From the NCBI GenBank assembly GCA_030831005.1, contig JAURLW010000024.1, positions 1 through 10,043 on the forward strand: a stretch of 10,043 bases of DNA, given 5' to 3'. Shown piece by piece: positions 6,099 through 10,043 of the stretch (within the stretch, counting starts at the first letter, position 1; every line of letters starts with the position of its first letter). The translations under genes were made by a program, and so were the position numbers. The DNA is from Bacteroidota bacterium (GTDB lineage: Bacteria; Bacteroidota; Bacteroidia; Chitinophagales; Chitinophagaceae). The notes under the pieces are model-generated. The model worked only from the letters and a program-made list of their open reading frames with translations. It searched no databases and was not told the DNA's origin.

Positions 6099-7496
6099 TT
6101 GAAGGCATCATCATTTTTTGTTCAGCTCTCAGCTGTTATTCTATTCGTAAGCTCCTTGCAGGCATGTAAAGAAGATACCTTAATCAATTCTACGGTCATA
6201 CCACCGGTAGATAATATCAATACCTTTGCTTTAGAGCTCGACTCTATTCAAACCCTAACGGTCAATGATGACTCCGTTTTGACAGGTTATAATTATTACA
6301 GTTCAGATATTTTTAAAGGGATAGGAGTTATTAATGCCGATCCGTTTTTTGGCAAAACCTATGCCGGTGTGTTTTTCCAAATAGTGCCACCGACTACTTC
6401 TTTTACCTTTGCTGGCACGAATCCAGTTATCGACTCAGCTATTCTAGTATTGCCTTATAGTGGAGTAATTTATGGTGATTCTAATGCAACGGTCAACCAA
6501 CAATTAAATGTATTCCAAATAGAAGATGCATTTAGTAGAGACAGTTTGTATTACTCTAATCAAAAATTGGGTGTAAATAGATTAAAACCCATGGGCTCCG
6601 CTATCATGAATATTCGTAAGGTGATGGATAGTGCAACAGTTTGGGGAGTGAAAGTAGCGCCACAATTACGTATTAAACTAAATTCATGGGTAGCTGATAG
6701 TATTTTAGCGAATGCTGGAGGAAGTAAATTTGCCGATTACCCTACTTTCCTTACTTGGTTTAAAGGTATTTATGTAGAGCCTGATACCACTGCTTCTGCA
6801 ACGGGAAGAGCTATTCCTTATTTCAAATTAGATGGTCTTGATCAAAATTCAAGAGCTAATATTATTTTCTATTATCATAATTCCACGGATGATTCTTTGC
6901 GTACTTCATTCGGTTTTGTATCGAGCTATTGTGCGCATAGCAATTGGATAAAAAGAAGCTTTAATAGTTATCCAATCGCTAACTATTTCCCAGCAAGTGG
7001 TAAAGTGACCGATTCTATTTTCATGATTCAAAACGAGCCAGGAGCAGCGGGTGATATTGCAATTCGTTTAGATAAAGTCTTATCTCAACTCAATAAAACC
7101 ATTATTAATAAAGCAGAGTTAGTCATAACGCAATTAGCTCCTACTAGTGCTGAAGATACCCTTTTTGAAGCCCCAGTTCGTTTATTCCCTTCTGGAATTG
7201 ACAGCACAGGTACAACCTATACCATTGCCGATCGCTATCCTACCTCAAGTAATGAGCCATTGAATTTTATAGATGGTACAAGAAGAGTAGCCTATGTAAA
7301 CAATCAAAAGGTATATCAATATATTCTTAATATCCCTAGAGAAATTCAAAGTGCTATATTAAAGAAAAGAAATTTTGTACATTTGAGATTAAACGGTACT
7401 GTGAGTTTCCCTGGCGCATACCGATTAAAAGCTGGGGGCAACAAACATAGTAGCAGTAAAATCAAATTAAATATCATCTATACCAAAATTCAGTAA
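6099..7496 (+). CDS. DUF4270 family lipoprotein (TTG start)
   Basis: A predicted lipoprotein of 465 residues. The N-terminus MKASSFFVQL...VSSLQAC has a basic residue, a hydrophobic core and a lipobox LQAC with the lipidated Cys at 23. Charged residues (KED) follow, as in Bacteroidota lipoproteins exported to the outer-membrane surface. The phrase GVINADPFFGKTYAGVFFQ (76-94) is the typical conserved segment of DUF4270, and the rest is beta-rich with many Asp, Ser and Tyr. The function of the family is unknown. The start is TTG at 6099: the frame is open back to the stop of the previous gene (6060-6062), with no in-frame ATG in between. The TTG places the signal peptide correctly, so it is the best choice. 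No Shine-Dalgarno is evident. The stop is 6 bp before glmS, which points to cotranscription and possibly translational coupling. Confidence 0.85.
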   Translation: MKASSFFVQLSAVILFVSSLQACKEDTLINSTVIPPVDNINTFALELDSIQTLTVNDDSVLTGYNYYSSDIFKGIGVINADPFFGKTYAGVFFQIVPPTTSFTFAGTNPVIDSAILVLPYSGVIYGDSNATVNQQLNVFQIEDAFSRDSLYYSNQKLGVNRLKPMGSAIMNIRKVMDSATVWGVKVAPQLRIKLNSWVADSILANAGGSKFADYPTFLTWFKGIYVEPDTTASATGRAIPYFKLDGLDQNSRANIIFYYHNSTDDSLRTSFGFVSSYCAHSNWIKRSFNSYPIANYFPASGKVTDSIFMIQNEPGAAGDIAIRLDKVLSQLNKTIINKAELVITQLAPTSAEDTLFEAPVRLFPSGIDSTGTTYTIADRYPTSSNEPLNFIDGTRRVAYVNNQKVYQYILNIPREIQSAILKKRNFVHLRLNGTVSFPGAYRLKAGGNKHSSSKIKLNIIYTKIQ

Positions 7497-7502
7497 TCAA
7501 AT

Positions 7503-9341
7503 ATGTGCGGAATTGTAGCATACATTGGACAACAAGATGCCTATCCTATTTTAATAAAAGGATTGAAGCGATTGGAGTATAGAGGTTATGACAGTGCCGG
7601 AGTAGCGGTTATCAAAGAAGAGTTAAAAGTTTTTAAAAAAGCCGGCAAGGTTTCTGATTTAGAAAATTTTGTAGGTAATAGCGATACTACTGGATCTATT
7701 GGCATAGGACATACCCGATGGGCTACCCACGGCGAACCTAATGATAAAAATGCACATCCTCATTTATCCAATTCTGGTAACTTAGCCATCATCCATAATG
7801 GTATCATTGAAAATTATGATGCGCTTAAAAAAGAGCTCATAGCAAGAGGATATACCTTCAAGTCAGATACGGATACGGAAGTATTGGTCAATTTCATTGA
7901 AGAAATACAAAAAGAAGAACAAGTAGATTTAGAAGAAGCCGTGCGTATTGCATTGAATCAAGTCATAGGCGCTTATGCTATTGTATTGTTAGAGCAATCT
8001 AATCCTGATCGCATGATAGCCGCTCGAAAGGGCTCTCCTATGGTTTTAGGTATTGGAGATAAAGAATTTTTTATTGCATCCGACGCTTCGCCTATTATTG
8101 AGTATACTAAAAATGTAATCTACCTCAACGATCAAGAATATGCAGTGGTGCATAGAGATGGAAGATTTACCATTAAAACCTTAGGTAATGTTGAGAAATC
8201 TCCAAAGATTCAAAAACTAGAATTGAATTTGGAGATGATTGAGAAGGGTGGTTATGAGCATTTCATGTTGAAAGAAATACATGAACAACCAAAAGTGGTA
8301 GCTGATGCTATGCGTGGTAGAATGAGTGCTGCAGGTGGATGGATTAAATTAGGTGGTGTAGATGAATATGCCAATCGATTAAATAAAGCAGACCGTTTTA
8401 TATTTACCTCTTGCGGTACATCTTGGCATAGTAGCTTAATTGCGGAGTATTTAATTGAAGACTTAGCGCGTGTCCCAGTTGAAGTAGAGTATGCTTCTGA
8501 ATTTAGATATCGCAATCCTATTATTACCGAAAAAGATGTGGTATTTGCCGTTTCCCAATCAGGTGAAACAGCCGATACTTTAGCGGCTATAGAATTAGCT
8601 AAAGAAAGAAAAGCTATGATTTATGGGATTTGTAATGTAATTGGATCTTCTATAGCACGTCTTTCCCATGCTGGTTCGTATACCCATGCCGGACCAGAAA
8701 TTGGTGTGGCATCTACTAAAGCATTTACCGCACAAGTAACGATTCTTACCTTGATAGCTTTGCAATTAGCTGCTGAAAAAGGGACGATCACTAAATCGGC
8801 TTTAAGAACAATATTATACGAGATGGAACAAATTCCATCTAAAATTGAAAAGATTTTACTCCTCGATAAACAAATTCAAGAAATAGCAGCTATCTACAAA
8901 GATGCAAGTAACTTCTTGTATTTAGGTCGAGGATATAATTTCCCAGTGGCTTTAGAAGGAGCGTTAAAACTAAAAGAGATTTCATACATCCATGCTGAAG
9001 GTTATCCAGCAGCAGAAATGAAGCATGGACCTATTGCATTGATCGATGAAAATATGCCAGTAGTATTTTTGGCTACCAACCAAAGTGCGTATGAAAAAAT
9101 CGTTTCGAATGTACAAGAGGTTAAAGCACGTAAGGGTAAAATTATTGCTATTGTAAATGAAGGCGATACACAAATTAAAGCGCTTGCCGATCATGTTATT
9201 GAAATACCAGCAACAGAAGAAATTTTATCCCCATTATTAACCATTGTGCCACTTCAATTGTTATCCTATCATATTGCTATTTTAAGAGGTTGTAACGTAG
9301 ATCAACCAAGAAATTTAGCTAAGTCAGTAACGGTGGAGTAA
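7503..9341 (+). CDS. glmS: Glutamine--fructose-6-phosphate aminotransferase (isomerizing)
   Basis: Converts fructose-6-phosphate and glutamine to glucosamine-6-phosphate and glutamate, the first committed step to UDP-GlcNAc for peptidoglycan and lipopolysaccharide. It has 612 residues, the normal full length. The class II glutaminase domain (2-about 225) starts with the nucleophile C2 after Met removal and shows R72 in HTRWATHG, N99-G100 in HNGIIENY and D122/D124. Two SIS isomerase domains follow (about 285-425 and 455-595), with TSCGTSWHSS (302-311), SQSGETADT (351-359), E492 in LKEISYIHAEG, H508 in KHGP and the C-terminal K607 in NLAKSVTVE. The ATG at 7503 is fixed by the need for Cys at position 2. 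It follows the DUF4270 gene by 6 bp, so no room exists for a glmS ribozyme. No terminator is visible after its stop. Confidence 0.98.
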   Translation: MCGIVAYIGQQDAYPILIKGLKRLEYRGYDSAGVAVIKEELKVFKKAGKVSDLENFVGNSDTTGSIGIGHTRWATHGEPNDKNAHPHLSNSGNLAIIHNGIIENYDALKKELIARGYTFKSDTDTEVLVNFIEEIQKEEQVDLEEAVRIALNQVIGAYAIVLLEQSNPDRMIAARKGSPMVLGIGDKEFFIASDASPIIEYTKNVIYLNDQEYAVVHRDGRFTIKTLGNVEKSPKIQKLELNLEMIEKGGYEHFMLKEIHEQPKVVADAMRGRMSAAGGWIKLGGVDEYANRLNKADRFIFTSCGTSWHSSLIAEYLIEDLARVPVEVEYASEFRYRNPIITEKDVVFAVSQSGETADTLAAIELAKERKAMIYGICNVIGSSIARLSHAGSYTHAGPEIGVASTKAFTAQVTILTLIALQLAAEKGTITKSALRTILYEMEQIPSKIEKILLLDKQIQEIAAIYKDASNFLYLGRGYNFPVALEGALKLKEISYIHAEGYPAAEMKHGPIALIDENMPVVFLATNQSAYEKIVSNVQEVKARKGKIIAIVNEGDTQIKALADHVIEIPATEEILSPLLTIVPLQLLSYHIAILRGCNVDQPRNLAKSVTVE

Positions 9342-9386
9342 GCAAATATTAACTATCTTTAAAACTTTAATAATAAACAAATAACA

Positions 9387-10043
9387 ATGCCTTATTTATT
9401 TACATCAGAATCTGTATCTGAAGGACATCCAGATAAAGTAGCCGATCAAATTTCGGACGCCTTAATTGATAACTTTTTAGCGTATGATGCGCAATCAAAA
9501 GTTGCTTGCGAAACTTTAGTAACTACTGGTCAAGTAGTTTTAGCAGGTGAAGTAAAATCAAAAGCGTATTTAGATGTGCAAGAAATTGCTCGTGGCGTAA
9601 TACGTGAGATAGGATACACGAAGTCGGAATATATGTTTGAAGCTAATTCATGCGGTATTTTATCTGCTATTCACGAACAATCTGCAGACATTAATCGTGG
9701 TGTTGATCGTGATGCTAAGAAAAAAGATTTTGAAACTTTAGCTAATGCGCAAGGTGCAGGCGACCAAGGTATGATGTTTGGTTATGCTACACGCGAAACA
9801 GAGAACTATATGCCATTAGCTTTGGATTTAGCGCATAAAATTCTTCAAGAATTATCACGTACGCGTCGTGCTGGTAAAGAAATGAAGTATTTACGTCCAG
9901 ATGCTAAAAGTCAAGTTACCATTGAATATAATGATGATAATACCCCTGTTCGTATAGATACGATTGTAGTATCTACACAACATGATGATTTTGAAAAATC
10001 GGATAAAAAAATGTTAGATCAAATTAAGAAAGATGTGATCAAC
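9387..10043 (+). CDS. metK: S-adenosylmethionine synthetase (partial, C-terminus outside window)
   Basis: Makes S-adenosylmethionine from ATP and methionine in the cytoplasm. The first 219 residues are present, of a family usually 380-420 long (Bacteroidota forms near 415), and the gene runs off the window end with an open frame. Visible parts are the N-terminal LFTSESVSEGHPDKVADQISDA (4-25; His and Asp of GHPDK for ATP and Mg), ETLVTTGQVVLAGEV (41-55) and the methionine/ATP-loop region GAGDQGMMFGYAT (126-138). The insert-bearing central part RPDAKSQVTIEY follows (about 171-182). The ATG at 9387 is preceded by an A-rich stretch without Shine-Dalgarno. The 45-bp gap after glmS has no terminator and only an imperfect -7-like TATCTTTA (9354-9361), so read-through from glmS is possible. 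Confidence 0.97.
   Translation, partial: MPYLFTSESVSEGHPDKVADQISDALIDNFLAYDAQSKVACETLVTTGQVVLAGEVKSKAYLDVQEIARGVIREIGYTKSEYMFEANSCGILSAIHEQSADINRGVDRDAKKKDFETLANAQGAGDQGMMFGYATRETENYMPLALDLAHKILQELSRTRRAGKEMKYLRPDAKSQVTIEYNDDNTPVRIDTIVVSTQHDDFEKSDKKMLDQIKKDVIN

Noticed and set aside
7497..7502. glmS ribozyme or riboswitch upstream of glmS
   Set aside because: Only 6 bases separate the DUF4270 stop and the glmS start, and no ribozyme-like fold could lie there without overlapping the coding sequence.
8252..9194. Two minus-strand open frames (8252-8515, 8982-9194) inside glmS
   Set aside because: They are shadows of the glmS SIS domains; composition follows the opposite codon pattern and no motif is visible.
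9342..9386. SAM riboswitch upstream of metK
   Set aside because: The 45-bp AT-rich gap is too short and lacks any GC-containing stem structure of the known SAM riboswitch classes.
1..10043. Mobile element, CRISPR array, tRNA/rRNA or defence island
   Set aside because: No transposase, integrase, direct-repeat array, RNA gene fold or defence-type protein was seen; gene content and codon use look uniform and chromosomal.

Overview
The window looks like an ordinary stretch of chromosome from a low-GC member of the Bacteroidota, possibly a Chitinophagia/Sphingobacteriia-like or flavobacterial lineage; I cannot be more precise. The evidence is: a secreted protein with the start of a type IX secretion (T9SS) sorting domain, a DUF4270 lipoprotein, a half-length 'glycogen/starch synthase' of the kind seen in Bacteroidota, near-absence of Shine-Dalgarno sequences, and promoter-like sites matching the phylum's TAnnTTTG -7 element.

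Left part (minus strand): a secreted beta-propeller-like protein (1626 down to 1, C-terminus outside the window) lies downstream of atpG (2639-1755), with a strong hairpin terminator between them. atpG stands alone, without atpA or other ATP synthase genes in the window. It is divergent from pyk (2802-4223, plus strand), and the shared 162-bp spacer carries two outward-facing copies of the same -7-like sequence.

Middle: pyk and panC (5115-4264, minus) converge on one bidirectional terminator in a 40-bp gap. panC is divergent from the next plus-strand cluster, and the 122-bp spacer holds a good -7 candidate and a perfect 7-bp inverted repeat.

Right part (plus strand): a probable operon of a truncated GT5 glycogen-synthase-like protein (5238-6062), a DUF4270 lipoprotein with a TTG start (6099-7496) and glmS (7503-9341) with gaps of 36 and 6 bp, followed after 45 bp by metK (9387 onward, cut by the window end). 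The metabolic genes are housekeeping: pyruvate kinase, the ATP synthase gamma subunit, pantothenate synthetase, GlmS (amino-sugar supply for the envelope) and SAM synthetase. The least understood part is the trio of half-GT5, DUF4270 lipoprotein and glmS, where a degenerate glycosyltransferase half and an exported lipoprotein of unknown function sit with the entry enzyme of UDP-GlcNAc synthesis.

I saw no mobile element, CRISPR array, tRNA, rRNA or defence system, and no clear sign of a wholly new system. No gene-free stretch exceeds 300 bases.
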